A DNA stretch of 64,000 nt from Hyphomicrobiales bacterium (GCA_017305665.1 JAFKKH010000022.1:124001-188000); one strand, 5' to 3'. Counted from the stretch's first letter, positions 34,657 to 44,680 are shown. The notes: a model not told the origin generated them from the sequence alone. A program made the numbers and translations.

Positions 34657-35898
34657 ATGGCGCCGATATCGCGCTCACCGCGCAAGTCGCGGACGCTGAA
34701 GAAGCGGCCGGCGAAGGCGCGCGCCGGGAAGAAAGTCGCAAGGTCAACAAAGCCTAAACAACCGTCCACCGATCTCGTCGAGGCCGCGCTGGCTGCGTTC
34801 GCGCACGAGGTGCGTACGCCCTTGACGGGAATCCTCGCCGTCAGCGATCTGCTCGCCACCTCCGATCTCGGCGAGCGCGAGCGCCGCTGGGCCGATACCA
34901 TCAAGGCCGGTGCCGAACACCTTGCAAGCCTCGCGACGCTGTTCGTCGATGCGGCGCGAAGCCGTCATGCCCCGCCCGGCGGACGGCAGGATCTGTTCGA
35001 TCTGCGCGCGCTGGCACGCAACGTCGGCGACTCGCTCGCGGGCCGCGCCACGGCGAAAGGTTTACGCTCGACCGTTGAGATTTCCGACAAGCTGCCGGTG
35101 TTCGTGACCGGCGATCCCGTTCGCCTGCGCGCGGCGCTGGAGAACCTGGTCGATAACGCCGTCAAGTTCACCGAGCGCGGCGACGTCGTCCTGAAGGCCA
35201 CGGCCTTGCGCGGACCGAAAGGAAAGACCGCTGTGACGTTTTCGGTGTCCGACAGCGGCATCGGCCTGACGCTTGCCGAGATCAGGCGGCTATTCAAGCC
35301 GTTCTCGCAGGCCAACGTCTCGATCGCATCGCGCTTTGGTGGCGCCGGCCTTGGGCTGTCCTCCGTCAAGCAACTCGCGCGCGCGATGGAAGGCGATGTG
35401 ACGATCGCGCCGCGACGCGGCGGCGGCACAACGTTCACGTTCACCGTGCTGCTGGCTGCTGCGAAGGGCGCGGTGACGATCATGTCCGAAGATGTCGATC
35501 CGTCATCGGAGTCATCGGAAGGGCTTCGCATTCTCAGCGTCGAGGATAATCCGTTCGGCCGCGTCGTGCTCAATGCGATCTTGACCGAGCTCGGTCACCA
35601 GGCCGAATTCGTCGGGCGCGGGGAGGATGCCGCGCAGCGCATTGCGCAAGGCTCCTTCGATGCGGTGCTGATGGATATGGTGCTGCCCGGCATTGACGGG
35701 ATCGAAGCGATCAGGCGTATCCGCGCGCTCAACGCGCCGTCCGGTCGGGTCGCGATCATCGGCGTGTCGGGTCGGAACGAGGATGAAGCGGCATCGCGCG
35801 CGGCCGGCGCGAATGCGTTTTTGATCAAACCGGTTTCTCCGCGGGCGCTAGCGACTGCGCTGCTTGAAGCGAGACGCCGCGCGGCAGCCGCGACTTGA
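34657..35898 (+). CDS. Soluble hybrid histidine kinase with C-terminal receiver domain
   Basis: 413 residues. A Lys/Arg-rich N-terminus is followed by HisKA (AFAHEVRTPLTGILAVSDLL), HATPase with N box ENLVDNAVKFTE, G1 DSGIGL and G2 GGAGLGLS, then a receiver domain (LSVEDNPFGR, phospho-acceptor Asp in LMDMVLPGIDG, invariant Lys in FLIKPVSP). No membrane segment or input domain is visible, so its signal may come through a partner. ATG 34657 has AAGGGAACC upstream; 34621 is an earlier in-frame start. It overlaps the convergent YihY gene by 74 bp. Confidence 0.88.
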   Translation: MAPISRSPRKSRTLKKRPAKARAGKKVARSTKPKQPSTDLVEAALAAFAHEVRTPLTGILAVSDLLATSDLGERERRWADTIKAGAEHLASLATLFVDAARSRHAPPGGRQDLFDLRALARNVGDSLAGRATAKGLRSTVEISDKLPVFVTGDPVRLRAALENLVDNAVKFTERGDVVLKATALRGPKGKTAVTFSVSDSGIGLTLAEIRRLFKPFSQANVSIASRFGGAGLGLSSVKQLARAMEGDVTIAPRRGGGTTFTFTVLLAAAKGAVTIMSEDVDPSSESSEGLRILSVEDNPFGRVVLNAILTELGHQAEFVGRGEDAAQRIAQGSFDAVLMDMVLPGIDGIEAIRRIRALNAPSGRVAIIGVSGRNEDEAASRAAGANAFLIKPVSPRALATALLEARRRAAAAT

Positions 35899-36718
35899 TG
35901 ATCGCTGCATTCAGTTCGCCGCCGAAAACGAAGATCGCGGCGATGAAATAGAGAAACACCAGCGCGATGATGACCGAGGCGAGGCCCGCATACATCGTGA
36001 CGTAGTTGTTGGCGAAGCGCGCGAGATAGAGGCCGAAGCCGATGCCCGACACCAGCGACGCCAGCATGGTGAAGACGATGCCGGGGATGATCTGCAGAAA
36101 CGATCGCCGTCCCGCCGGCAGCCATGCGTGCAGGATCACAAGCGCAATGAACATGGCTAGGCCGGTGATGCCGTAGCGCGCGAAGTTGAGCAGGTTTTCG
36201 TTCGATTCGACGATCAGCGGAATATAGCGTTTGGCGGCGGCGATGATCAGCGGCCCGAGCACGATCAGGAATGCCATGGCCAGCGCGGTGACCGCCGCGA
36301 CCAGCGTGTAGCCGATCGATTCCAGCCGCAGCCAGTACCAGCGCCGCGGCTCGATCACCGCATAGGCGCGGTTGAGTGCGACCCTTAAGCTTTCGACGCC
36401 GTTCGACGCGAAGTAGACCGCGAGCACGGCGCCCACCGTCAGCGCATCACCGCGCGTGGTCGTCAGCACGTCGTGGATTTCTCCCGACAAGGCGTTGGCG
36501 ACCTGGATCGGCCAGATCTGGAGCATCAGTCCCGCCGCCTGGTCGGCGAGCTGTTTCGATCCGAAGAAGCCGGCCAGCGAAGTCAGCACGATGAGAAACG
36601 GGAACAGGGCCATTAGCGTGGACAATGCGATATGGCTTGCGATGGCCCAGCCATCGTCGGCCAGGAACGTGTAGAAGGCGTCGAGCCCGACCCGCCAGAC
36701 GTAGCGAATCCGCTTCAC
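35825..36718 (-). CDS. YihY/BrkB family inner-membrane protein
   Basis: 297 residues with six membrane helices. Family landmarks are AFYTFLADDGWAIASHIALS, LAVYFASNGVESLRVALNRAY and GLASVIIALVFLYFIAAIFVFGGELNA near the C-terminus. The family was once called ribonuclease BN and is now of uncertain function. Its stop lies inside the 3' end of the histidine kinase gene. Confidence 0.88.
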   Translation of the reverse strand: MKRIRYVWRVGLDAFYTFLADDGWAIASHIALSTLMALFPFLIVLTSLAGFFGSKQLADQAAGLMLQIWPIQVANALSGEIHDVLTTTRGDALTVGAVLAVYFASNGVESLRVALNRAYAVIEPRRWYWLRLESIGYTLVAAVTALAMAFLIVLGPLIIAAAKRYIPLIVESNENLLNFARYGITGLAMFIALVILHAWLPAGRRSFLQIIPGIVFTMLASLVSGIGFGLYLARFANNYVTMYAGLASVIIALVFLYFIAAIFVFGGELNAAIIKSRLPRGVSLQAAQSLAPAEKPV

Positions 36719-36864
36719 ATGTCACCTCGCTCGGCCATCGACGGTCTCCGTCAGCACCTTAGCTTACTATCTGATATCAATACATAAAAAGCCAGATCGT
36801 TGCGCAGGTCCGGGTCGCGGTGCAAGTAATGGCGCGGCGGCGGCGACGGTGTTATGTAGCGGAC

Positions 36865-37062
36865 ATGACAGTATTTCTGAGCAATATCCTGATTCCGATC
36901 GCCGTTGCTGCCGTGACGCTGGTGCTGCTGATGGGTCTGATCAACATGATGCGTGGCGGCAATCCGAACCGCTCGCAGAAGCTGATGCAGATGCGGGTGC
37001 TGCTGCAGTTCGTCGCCATCGTCATCACGATGCTGACCGTCTGGGTGATGGGCCATAGTTGA
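36865..37062 (+). CDS. HIG1-type twin transmembrane protein
   Basis: 65 residues with two hydrophobic helices, LSNILIPIAVAAVTLVLLMGL and LLQFVAIVITMLTVWVMGH, joined by the basic loop MRGGNPNRSQKLMQMR, the Q-rich-type HIG1 signature. Bacterial members are linked to cytochrome oxidase assembly, but that is by analogy. The start at 36865 is preferred over 36820 because the helix pattern begins there. It is 27 bp before the PduO gene on the same strand. Confidence 0.75.
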   Translation: MTVFLSNILIPIAVAAVTLVLLMGLINMMRGGNPNRSQKLMQMRVLLQFVAIVITMLTVWVMGHS

Positions 37063-37089
37063 AGTGGCCTGACCGCAACCGGAGGACCG

Positions 37090-37662
37090 ATGGTCGTTCT
37101 CAATCGAATCTACACGCGCACCGGTGACGACGGCACAACGGCGCTCGGCAGCGGCGAGCGCCGCCCGAAATACGATCTACGTGTCAGTGCTTATGGAACC
37201 GTCGACGAGACCAACGCCGCGATCGGCGTGGTCCGGCTCCATCTTGGGCGCGCACCCGATCTCGACGCCATGCTCGGGCGCATCCAGAACGATTTGTTCG
37301 ATCTTGGCGCCGACCTTGCCGTTCCCCAGCGCGAGGGCAAGGCGGAACGGTTGCGGGTGCTGGCGAGCCAGGTTGCGCGGCTGGAAGGCGATATCGACAC
37401 CCTGAATGCACAGCTTGCCGAATTGACCTCGTTTGTATTGCCGGGCGGTGCGCCGGCCGCCGCATACCTTCATCTGGCACGGACCGTCTGCCGCCGCGCT
37501 GAACGGATCATGGTGGAACTCGCCGCGCAACCCAACGAGCCGGTCAGCGACGCCGCGATCCAGTACATGAACCGGTTGTCGGATTTCCTGTTTGTGGCCA
37601 GCCGGTTCACGAACGACAAGGGGGCGGGCGATGTGCTCTGGGTGCCCGGCCAAAACAGATGA
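37090..37662 (+). CDS. pduO: Cob(I)alamin adenosyltransferase, PduO type
   Basis: 190 residues. IYTRTGDDGTTALGSGERRP, SAYGTVDETNAAIGVVR and LARTVCRRAERIMVELA are the PduO-type ATP and corrinoid contact motifs. Transfers the adenosyl group of ATP to cob(I)alamin to make coenzyme B12. GGAGG precedes the ATG. Adjacent HIG1 and ETF genes do not obviously share its pathway. Confidence 0.9.
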   Translation: MVVLNRIYTRTGDDGTTALGSGERRPKYDLRVSAYGTVDETNAAIGVVRLHLGRAPDLDAMLGRIQNDLFDLGADLAVPQREGKAERLRVLASQVARLEGDIDTLNAQLAELTSFVLPGGAPAAAYLHLARTVCRRAERIMVELAAQPNEPVSDAAIQYMNRLSDFLFVASRFTNDKGAGDVLWVPGQNR

Positions 37663-37728
37663 GCGCAGGACCGGATTCGGATTCAGGCCAGAACTGCAGG
37701 AACGCCGCAATTTTTGGCCTTTCGCGCG

Positions 37729-37757
37729 TTGACCGCCGAAACCGGGACCTTTAGGTT
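37729..37757 (+). promoter_or_regulatory. Candidate sigma-70 promoter for etfBA
   Basis: TTGACC, a 17-bp spacer and TAGGTT, about 60 bp before the etfB start. The -35 box is close to consensus, while the -10 box keeps only TA....T. Confidence 0.5.
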
Positions 37758-37816
37758 CCGCGCCCAAAGCTCACAAGCAAGCTGATCCAGCCAAAGTTCA
37801 ATACGAAAGAGGTTCG

Positions 37817-38566
37817 ATGAAGGTTCTGGTGCCGGTAAAGCGGGTTGTCGATTACAACGTCAAAATCCGCGTCAAGAGCGATGGGTCGGGCGTTGAACTC
37901 GCCAACGTCAAGATGTCGATGAATCCGTTCGACGAAATCGCGGTCGAGGAAGCCCTCCGCCTGAAAGAGGCCGGCAAGGCGACCGAGGTCATCGTGGTCT
38001 CCATCGGTCCGGCGCAGGCCACCGAAACGATCCGCACCGGCCTCGCCATGGGCGCTGACCGCGGCATTCTGGTGAAGGCCGACGGCCTCGTGGAACCGCT
38101 GGCGGTGGCCAAGATCCTCAAGGGCGTGGTCGACGAGGAAAAGCCCGGTCTGGTCATTCTCGGCAAGCAGGCCATCGATGACGACTCCAACCAGACCGGC
38201 CAGATGCTGGCGGCGCTCCTCGGATGGTCGCAGGCGACCTTCGCCTCGAAACTCGAAGTCGAAGGTTCCGATTTCAAGGTGACGCGCGAAGTCGACGGCG
38301 GCTTGCAGACCGTCAAGCTCAAGGGGCCGTCGATCGTCACGACGGACCTGCGTCTCAACGAGCCGCGCTACGCCAGCCTGCCGAACATCATGAAGGCGAA
38401 GAAGAAGCCGATCGCGGACAAGACCACGGCGGATTACGGCGTCGATATCGCGCCGCGCCTTGAAATCCTCAAGACAACCGAACCTCCGGGCCGCAAGGCC
38501 GGCGTCAAGGTCAAGGACGTCGCTGAACTTGTGTCCAAGCTCAAGAACGAAGCCGGGGTGATTTGA
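37817..38566 (+). CDS. etfB: Electron transfer flavoprotein beta subunit
   Basis: 249 residues: [20 protein letters not shown], the family signature [17 protein letters not shown] and [20 protein letters not shown]. The beta subunit binds AMP and pairs with EtfA to carry electrons from acyl-CoA dehydrogenases to ETF-quinone oxidoreductase. AAAGAGGTTCG precedes the ATG. Its TGA overlaps the ATG of etfA by one base. Confidence 0.95.
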   Translation: MKVLVPVKRVVDYNVKIRVKSDGSGVELANVKMSMNPFDEIAVEEALRLKEAGKATEVIVVSIGPAQATETIRTGLAMGADRGILVKADGLVEPLAVAKILKGVVDEEKPGLVILGKQAIDDDSNQTGQMLAALLGWSQATFASKLEVEGSDFKVTREVDGGLQTVKLKGPSIVTTDLRLNEPRYASLPNIMKAKKKPIADKTTADYGVDIAPRLEILKTTEPPGRKAGVKVKDVAELVSKLKNEAGVI

Positions 38567-39510
38567 TGACGACGCTGCTGATTGCCGAACACGACAACGC
38601 CTCGCTGAAGGATGCGACCAACAAGGCGCTCACCGCAGCCGCCGAACTCGGCGCGCCGGTCGATGTGCTCGTCGCGGGTGAGAACGCCAAGGGCGCCGCG
38701 GAAGCTGCCGCGAAGCTCAAGGGCGTCGGAAAGGTGCTGCTCGCCGACAATGCAGCCTACGCCCACGATCTCGCCGAGCCGCTTGCGGCGCTGATCGTCT
38801 CGCTGGCGCCGAACTACGACGCCTTCGTCGCGCCGGCGACCTCGCGCTTCAAGAACGTGATGCCGCGCGTCGCAGCGCTGCTCGATGTGATGCAGATCTC
38901 CGAGATCATCAAGGTGGTCGCACCCGACACGTTCGAGCGGCCGATCTATGCCGGCAACGCGATCCAGACCGTGAAGTCGAAGGACGCCAAGAAGGTCATC
39001 ACCGTTCGCACCTCGACGTTCCAGGCAACGGGCGACGGCGGCAGCGCGGCGGTCGAGAACGCAGCGGCGGCGGCCGATCCCGGTCTGTCGAGCTTTGTTG
39101 GTGAGGAGGTCGCCAAGAGCGATCGTCCTGAACTGACCTCGGCGAAGATCATCGTCTCCGGCGGCCGCGCCATGCAGAGCCGCGAGAACTTCACCAAGTA
39201 CATCGAACCGCTGGCCGACAAGCTCGGCGCTGGCGTCGGGGCATCGCGCGCCGCGGTGGACGCTGGCTACGCGCCGAACGACTGGCAGGTCGGACAGACC
39301 GGCAAGGTGGTGGCGCCGGAGCTTTATATCGCCATCGGCATCTCCGGCGCGATCCAGCATCTCGCCGGCATGAAGGACTCCAAGGTGATCGTCGCGATCA
39401 ACAAGGACGAGGACGCGCCGATTTTCCAGGTGGCCGACTACGGTCTGGTGGCAGACCTCTATCAGGCGGTGCCTGAACTGACCGCGGAACTCGGAAAGCT
39501 CGGAAAATAA
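38566..39510 (+). CDS. etfA: Electron transfer flavoprotein alpha subunit
   Basis: 314 residues. The N-terminal half is divergent as usual; the FAD-binding half has [14 protein letters not shown]-like text ([16 protein letters not shown]), [20 protein letters not shown] and [15 protein letters not shown] with the flavin and AMP-ring contacts. The start is ATG 38566 inside TGATG, coupling it to etfB. A strong terminator follows 11 bp after the stop. Confidence 0.95.
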   Translation: MTTLLIAEHDNASLKDATNKALTAAAELGAPVDVLVAGENAKGAAEAAAKLKGVGKVLLADNAAYAHDLAEPLAALIVSLAPNYDAFVAPATSRFKNVMPRVAALLDVMQISEIIKVVAPDTFERPIYAGNAIQTVKSKDAKKVITVRTSTFQATGDGGSAAVENAAAAADPGLSSFVGEEVAKSDRPELTSAKIIVSGGRAMQSRENFTKYIEPLADKLGAGVGASRAAVDAGYAPNDWQVGQTGKVVAPELYIAIGISGAIQHLAGMKDSKVIVAINKDEDAPIFQVADYGLVADLYQAVPELTAELGKLGK

Positions 39511-39520
39511 CGATGATTGG

Positions 39521-39559
39521 AAACATCGCCCGGATCATCCGACTCCGGGCGGTGTTTTT
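39521..39559 (+). terminator. Rho-independent terminator after etfA
   Basis: AACATCGCCCGGA, loop, TCCGGGCGGTGTT, then TTTA. The stem is 13 bp with one mismatch, and the tail is T-rich. Confidence 0.88.
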
Positions 39560-39604
39560 ATGTAAGGGTGGGCGGATCGCAGGTCGTGCGACAGCTCCGA
39601 TGAG

Positions 39605-40495
39605 ATGACAAAAATGGCGGCAATGATCAGGAAAGTCGGCGTGATCGGTTCGGGCCAGATGGGCAACGGTATCGCGCATGTGACAGCCCTCGCCGGAATG
39701 AGCGTCGTGCTCAACGACATCTCGGCCGATCGCATCAAGTCTGCGATGGCGACCATCAACGGCAATTTGTCGCGACAGGCCTCGAAGAAAGCCATCACCG
39801 AAGACGCGCGCAAGCAGGCGCTGGAGCGGATCACGTCCACCGACTCGCTGGACGGTCTTGCCGACTGCGATCTGGTGATCGAGACCGCGGTCGAGAAGGA
39901 AGAGACCAAGCGCAAGATCTTCCACGACCTGTGCGCGGTACTGAAGCCCGAGGCCATCGTCGCCTCGAACAGTTCGTCGATCTCGATCACACGGCTTGCA
40001 GCTTCCACCGACCGGCCGGAAAAATTCATCGGCATTCACTTCATGAATCCGGTGCCGCTGATGGAGCTGGTCGAACTGATCCGCGGCATCGCCACCGATG
40101 ACGCGACCTTCGACACGGCCAAGGAGTTTGTGACAAGGCTCGGCAAGCAGATCGCGGTGTCGGAGGATTTCCCGGCCTTCATCGTCAATCGTATCCTGCT
40201 GCCGATGATCAACGAGGCGATCTACACGCTGTATGAAGGCGTCGGCAACGTCGAGGCGATCGACGCCGCGATGAAGCTCGGCGCGCATCATCCGATGGGA
40301 CCGCTCGAGCTCGCCGATTTCATCGGCCTCGATACATGCCTCTCGATCATGCAGGTGCTGCACGAGGGTCTCGCCGATTCCAAGTACCGGCCGTGTCCGC
40401 TGCTCGTGAAATACGTCGAAGCCGGATGGCTCGGCCGCAAGAGCCAGCGCGGCTTCTATGACTATCGCGGCGACAAGCCGGTTCCGACGCGCTGA
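39605..40495 (+). CDS. hbdA: 3-hydroxybutyryl-CoA dehydrogenase
   Basis: 296 residues. The NAD fold opens KVGVIGSGQMGNGIAHVTAL; the signature IGIHFMNPVPLMELVELIRG and DFPAFIVNRILLPMINEA is typical of 3-hydroxyacyl-CoA dehydrogenases, with the catalytic His in GIHFMNP and Glu in the ELIRG stretch. Converts 3-hydroxybutyryl-CoA to acetoacetyl-CoA in butyrate/PHB metabolism. The start could be 39605 or 39623. Its placement after etfBA fits short-chain acyl-CoA metabolism. Confidence 0.92.
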   Translation: MTKMAAMIRKVGVIGSGQMGNGIAHVTALAGMSVVLNDISADRIKSAMATINGNLSRQASKKAITEDARKQALERITSTDSLDGLADCDLVIETAVEKEETKRKIFHDLCAVLKPEAIVASNSSSISITRLAASTDRPEKFIGIHFMNPVPLMELVELIRGIATDDATFDTAKEFVTRLGKQIAVSEDFPAFIVNRILLPMINEAIYTLYEGVGNVEAIDAAMKLGAHHPMGPLELADFIGLDTCLSIMQVLHEGLADSKYRPCPLLVKYVEAGWLGRKSQRGFYDYRGDKPVPTR

Positions 40496-40585
40496 CGCAG
40501 CGGCGCGGAATCTCGCCGGTAGAATTTCCTTAACCCTCGCCCGATATGCCTGAACCCGGAGTTCGGCGGCGATGAGTCTGTTTCC

Positions 40586-40783
40586 ATGGATATGAGTCTG
40601 GTGATGGCCGCGATGGCTGCCCAAGTGGGTCGTACGCAGACGCAGATCGCGACCTCGATCCTCAAATCGAATCTCGATACCGAGAAGTCCAACGTGCTCA
40701 CCCTGCTGGGCGCGGGTCAGAATTCGCCCTCGCTCGCCAATGTCGGCGCGGGCGTCGGCGGCAATCTCAATATCTCGGCGTGA
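40586..40783 (+). CDS. Small putative motility/YjfB-like protein
   Basis: 65 residues, MDMSLVMAAMAAQVGRTQTQ then IATSILKSNLDTEKSN, and a Gly-rich end. This resembles the short YjfB-type family annotated as putative motility protein; no function is proven. Start 40586 or 40592. It stands alone before the convergent tlpA gene, with a possible hairpin CGGCCCG...CGGGCCG at about 40789-40813. Confidence 0.65.
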   Translation: MDMSLVMAAMAAQVGRTQTQIATSILKSNLDTEKSNVLTLLGAGQNSPSLANVGAGVGGNLNISA

Positions 40784-40825
40784 GGCTTCGGCCCGCCGGT
40801 TGCTGTCGGGCCGATCATCCAAATC

Positions 40826-41500
40826 TCAGGGCGCTGCCGCCGCCTTGATCAGTTCGATCGCGTCGGGGCTATCCCATTCGGCTGGTCCGGCCATGTTGCC
40901 GATTTCACAGCCCTGACCATCGATCAGCACCGAGGTCGGCATGCCTAGCGCCAAGCCGATGCTCTTAAGATCCTGAAATACCTTGGCTTTCGTATCGTGA
41001 AAATTACCGAGGCGGGTCAGGTTGGCATCCCTCAGGAAGGCCTTGGGCTTCTCTGCGTCGCGGGTATCGATATTGACCGCGACCACTGCGAACTTGTCGC
41101 TGCCGAGTTTGCCCTGCAACCGGTCCAGTGCCGGCATCTCCTTCCGGCAGGGCACACACCATGTCGCCCAGAGGTTCAGGAGAACGGTCTTGCCCTTCCA
41201 GTCGGAGAGCTTCTTCGACTGACCGTCGCCATCCACGAAGGCCAGATCCGGCATCTGCAGCGGCTTCGACGCCATCGTCAGGGCGGCGACTTCGCCGATG
41301 GCCAGCGGCGCCAGCTTCTTCGACAAATTCAGCGCCGGGCTGCACGGTGCATCGGCGCGGGCGGTCTGCCTGAGGTGCCCGACGCCATAGATGAAGGCCG
41401 CAGCCAAGAGAACCCCGGCGACCGAGATCATCGGGCCGCTCGGAGGTCCCTTGCGACGGGCTGCCGGGGTTGAGGGTGTTTCAGGCATAGTGTTTGTCAT
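40826..41500 (-). CDS. tlpA: TlpA family membrane-anchored thioredoxin
   Basis: 224 residues. One N-terminal membrane helix (MISVAGVLLAAAFIYGVGHL) then a periplasmic thioredoxin domain with active site WATWCVPCRKEMP and cis-Pro MPTSVLID. It matches Bradyrhizobium TlpA, needed for CuA insertion in cytochrome aa3 oxidase. CSPALNLSKKLAPLAIGEV is a conserved lead-in. It is divergent from argH, with about 100 bp between. Confidence 0.9.
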   Translation of the reverse strand: MTNTMPETPSTPAARRKGPPSGPMISVAGVLLAAAFIYGVGHLRQTARADAPCSPALNLSKKLAPLAIGEVAALTMASKPLQMPDLAFVDGDGQSKKLSDWKGKTVLLNLWATWCVPCRKEMPALDRLQGKLGSDKFAVVAVNIDTRDAEKPKAFLRDANLTRLGNFHDTKAKVFQDLKSIGLALGMPTSVLIDGQGCEIGNMAGPAEWDSPDAIELIKAAAAP

Positions 41501-41599
41501 CCTGTATAAGATACGGGTATGCAGGGCGTGGTTCTAGACAGCTAAACCGTCTGGCCGGACGGTTCGGTCGTTGGGCAGACGTGAAATGAGCGGCACAGC

Positions 41600-42997
41600 A
41601 TGAGCAACAAGATGTGGGGCGGCCGGTTCGGCGAAGGCCCCGGCGCGATCATGGAAGAAATCAACGTCTCGATCGACGTCGATCGCCACCTCTACGCCCA
41701 GGACATCGCCGCGTCCAAGGCCCACGCCGCCATGCTCGCCGCGCAAGGCATTATCACGGCGAATGATGCAAAAAACATAGGCAAGGGTCTAGACACGATT
41801 TTGTCAGAAATCGGCAAGGACTCCTTCGACTTTAAGCGTGCGCTCGAGGACATTCACATGAATGTCGAGAGCCGGCTCGGCGAGCTGATCGGGGCCGCTG
41901 CCGGACGGTTGCACACCGCGCGCTCGCGCAACGATCAGGTTGCAACCGATTTTCGCCTCTATGTTCGCGACACTGTCGACGAGGCCGACGCAGCGCTGGC
42001 GGCGTTCCAGCACGCGCTGGTGACGCGTGCGCTGGAGCATGCCGATACGGTGATGCCGGGCTTTACCCATCTGCAAACCGCGCAGCCGGTCACCTTCGGC
42101 CATCATCTGATGGCCTACGTCGAAATGGCCGCGCGCGATCGCGGTCGCTTGGCCGACGCGCGCAAGCGCTTGAACGAAAGTCCGCTCGGCGCTGCGGCGC
42201 TGGCCGGGACATCCTTTCCGATCGATCGTCATGCGACAGCGAAGGCGCTCGGCTTCGACCGGCCGATGGCCAATTCGCTCGACGCGGTGTCCGATCGCGA
42301 CTTCGTGCTGGAGACGCTGTCCGCATGCGCGATTGCCGCGGTGCATCTGTCGCGCTTTGCCGAGGAGATCGTGATCTGGACATCGCCGCTGGTCGGCCTG
42401 GTACGGCTATCGGACAAGTTCACCACCGGCTCCTCGATCATGCCGCAAAAGCGCAATCCCGATGCGGCTGAACTGGTGCGGGCCAAGACGGGCCGCGTGA
42501 TCGGCGCGCTGACGGCGCTGCTGATCGTGATGAAGGGATTGCCGCTCGCCTATCAGAAGGACATGCAGGAGGACAAGCAGGGGGCGATGGAAGCGTTCGG
42601 CGCGCTCTCGCTCGCGGTGCGGGCGATGACCGGCATGGTGCTTGACCTCGTGCCGGACGAGGAGCGGATGAAGGCCGCCGCCGGCGACGGCTACGCCACC
42701 GCGACCGATCTCGCCGACTGGCTGGTGCGGACGTTGAAGATGCCGTTCCGCGACGCCCATCATGTGACCGGCCGGATTGTGGCGGCGGCGTCGAAGCAGA
42801 ACGTGGCATTGCATGACCTGCCGCTCAAGGACATGCAGGCGGTCGAGCCGCGCATCACCCGCGATGCGCTTGCGGTACTGTCGGTCGAGTCGTCGGTGAA
42901 AAGCCGGACCAGCTATGGCGGGACCGCACCGAAAAACGTCCGCACGCAAGCCAAGGCCTGGCTCAAGCGGCTGGAAAAAGAGCGAAAATTGGGCTGA
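41600..42997 (+). CDS. argH: Argininosuccinate lyase
   Basis: 465 residues. The fumarase-superfamily signature is [18 protein letters not shown]; also [17 protein letters not shown] and [15 protein letters not shown]. Last step of arginine synthesis, releasing fumarate. ATG 41600 follows GAGCGGCACAGC. First gene of the common argH-lptM-lysA run. A hairpin without T-tail lies just past the stop. Confidence 0.95.
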   Translation: MSNKMWGGRFGEGPGAIMEEINVSIDVDRHLYAQDIAASKAHAAMLAAQGIITANDAKNIGKGLDTILSEIGKDSFDFKRALEDIHMNVESRLGELIGAAAGRLHTARSRNDQVATDFRLYVRDTVDEADAALAAFQHALVTRALEHADTVMPGFTHLQTAQPVTFGHHLMAYVEMAARDRGRLADARKRLNESPLGAAALAGTSFPIDRHATAKALGFDRPMANSLDAVSDRDFVLETLSACAIAAVHLSRFAEEIVIWTSPLVGLVRLSDKFTTGSSIMPQKRNPDAAELVRAKTGRVIGALTALLIVMKGLPLAYQKDMQEDKQGAMEAFGALSLAVRAMTGMVLDLVPDEERMKAAAGDGYATATDLADWLVRTLKMPFRDAHHVTGRIVAAASKQNVALHDLPLKDMQAVEPRITRDALAVLSVESSVKSRTSYGGTAPKNVRTQAKAWLKRLEKERKLG

Positions 42998-42998
42998 T

Positions 42999-43023
42999 CG
43001 GGAAAATTCGCTGGATTTTCCCG
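42999..43023 (+). terminator. Hairpin after argH, possible terminator
   Basis: CGGGAAAATTC, loop, GGATTTTCCCG: an 8 bp perfect stem (GGGAAAAT/ATTTTCCC) 2 bp after the stop. No T-run follows, so it may instead slow decay or attenuate downstream expression. Confidence 0.45.
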
Positions 43024-43087
43024 GCCGTTCGGGTCTCGCCAGATCAAGGCATTCTTTGTATGGTGCCGCCGCATTGGGGATATCGTC

Positions 43088-43366
43088 GTGAACAGCACTT
43101 CTCACCCCATCTCCACGAGATGGGCTCTGGTTTTTCTCGCCGTCGCCACGCTGGCGCTGGCCGGTTGCGGCCGCAAGGGCGGTCTCGACCTGCCGCCGAC
43201 CGCGTCGGATCATGCGCGTGCGACTGCGACTTCGGAAGATCAGGCGCGCGATGCCGCCACCAAGGGCAGTCTGTTCGATCCGTCCTACGGCATGGATCGC
43301 GATCCGGAAGCGGCGAAGGGCAAGAAAAGGTCGTTCATCCTCGATCCGCTGCTCGACAGTCACTAG
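43088..43366 (+). CDS. lptM: LPS translocon maturation chaperone LptM-like lipoprotein
   Basis: 92 residues. A lipoprotein signal ends LALAGCGRKGGLDLPP: the CGRKGxLxxPP pattern is the LptM (YifL) signature that supports LptD disulfide assembly in the outer membrane. The start codon is GTG 43088. The rest is a polar, Asp-rich tail. It sits between argH and lysA as in many Proteobacteria. Confidence 0.85.
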   Translation: MNSTSHPISTRWALVFLAVATLALAGCGRKGGLDLPPTASDHARATATSEDQARDAATKGSLFDPSYGMDRDPEAAKGKKRSFILDPLLDSH

Positions 43367-43384
43367 ACCCAAGACCGTTCGCTC

Positions 43385-44650
43385 ATGCGCCACTTTGACT
43401 ATCGCGACGGCGTGCTCCACGCCGAGGACGTGAACCTTGCGGCGCTGGCCGAGACGGTCGGCACGCCGTTCTATTGCTATTCGACGGCGACGCTGGAGCG
43501 ACACTATCGCGTGTTTGCCGATGCCTTCGCAGGGGTAGATCACCTCGTCTGCTACGCGATGAAGGCGAATTCCAACCAGTCGGTGCTGCGCACGCTGGCG
43601 AAGCTCGGCGCCGGCGCGGACGTGGTGTCCGGCGGCGAACTGAAGCGCGCGCTGGCTGCAGGCATTCCGGCGAACAGGATCCTGTTCTCTGGTGTCGGCA
43701 AGACCGAGGCCGAGCTGCGCGCGGCGCTGGCTGCGGACATTCTCTGCATCAACGTGGAATCCGAGCCCGAGCTCGACCTGTTGTCGAAGCTGGCCGCCGG
43801 GATGGGGCGCACCGCGCGCATTTCGATCCGCGTCAATCCCGACGTCGATTCCAAAACGCACGCCAAGATTTCCACCGGCAAGTCGGAAAACAAGTTCGGC
43901 ATCCCGATCACGCGCGCACGCGAGGTCTACGCAAAGGCGGCGAAGTTGCCGGGCATCGCGGTCACCGGCGTCGACATGCATATCGGCAGCCAGATCACCG
44001 ATCTCGGCCCGATGGAAGAGGCGTTCCGTCTGTTGGCGGAGTTCGTCACCACGCTGCGTGGCGACGGCCACACCATCAGCCACGTGGATTTCGGTGGCGG
44101 CCTTGGCATTCCCTATTACGAGGATCGTGCGGCGCCGCCGGAGCCGCTCGCTTACGCCGAGATGGTCAAGCGCGTGACCCACAATCTCGGCTGCACGCTG
44201 ATGTTCGAGCCGGGCCGCATGATCGTCGGCAACGCCGGCATTCTGGTGACGCGCGTGATCTACGTGAAGCACGGCGATGCACGGAATTTCGTCATCATCG
44301 ACGCTGCGATGAACGATCTGATCCGCCCGACCTTGTACGAGGCCTATCACCAGATCATGCCGGTGCGCGCCGCGCCGAAGGATGCGCCTGTGATGGTCGC
44401 CGATGTGGTCGGTCCGGTCTGTGAGACTGGCGATTATCTGGCGCTCGGCCGTAATCTGCCGGAGCCGAAGGCCGGCGACCTCCTGGCGATCATGACGGCG
44501 GGCGCCTACGGCGCGGTGCAGTCCGGCACCTACAACACCCGCCCGCTGATCCCCGAGGTGTTGGTCAAGGGCGACCAATATGCGGTGGTTCGCCCCCGCA
44601 TCGAGGTTGAGCAACTGATCGCGATGGACACGCCGGCGCCCTGGCTGTGA
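43385..44650 (+). CDS. lysA: Diaminopimelate decarboxylase
   Basis: 421 residues. The PLP lysine is in VCYAMKANSNQSVL; GADVVSGGELKRAL, GVDMHIGSQITDL, DFGGGLGIPY and PVCETGDYL form the substrate and cofactor contacts of fold-III decarboxylases. Last step of lysine synthesis. 18 bp after lptM, so probably one operon with it. Confidence 0.95.
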   Translation: MRHFDYRDGVLHAEDVNLAALAETVGTPFYCYSTATLERHYRVFADAFAGVDHLVCYAMKANSNQSVLRTLAKLGAGADVVSGGELKRALAAGIPANRILFSGVGKTEAELRAALAADILCINVESEPELDLLSKLAAGMGRTARISIRVNPDVDSKTHAKISTGKSENKFGIPITRAREVYAKAAKLPGIAVTGVDMHIGSQITDLGPMEEAFRLLAEFVTTLRGDGHTISHVDFGGGLGIPYYEDRAAPPEPLAYAEMVKRVTHNLGCTLMFEPGRMIVGNAGILVTRVIYVKHGDARNFVIIDAAMNDLIRPTLYEAYHQIMPVRAAPKDAPVMVADVVGPVCETGDYLALGRNLPEPKAGDLLAIMTAGAYGAVQSGTYNTRPLIPEVLVKGDQYAVVRPRIEVEQLIAMDTPAPWL

Positions 44651-44680
44651 ACCCGGGCTCGTCGGTCCGGGCTAGTGGGG

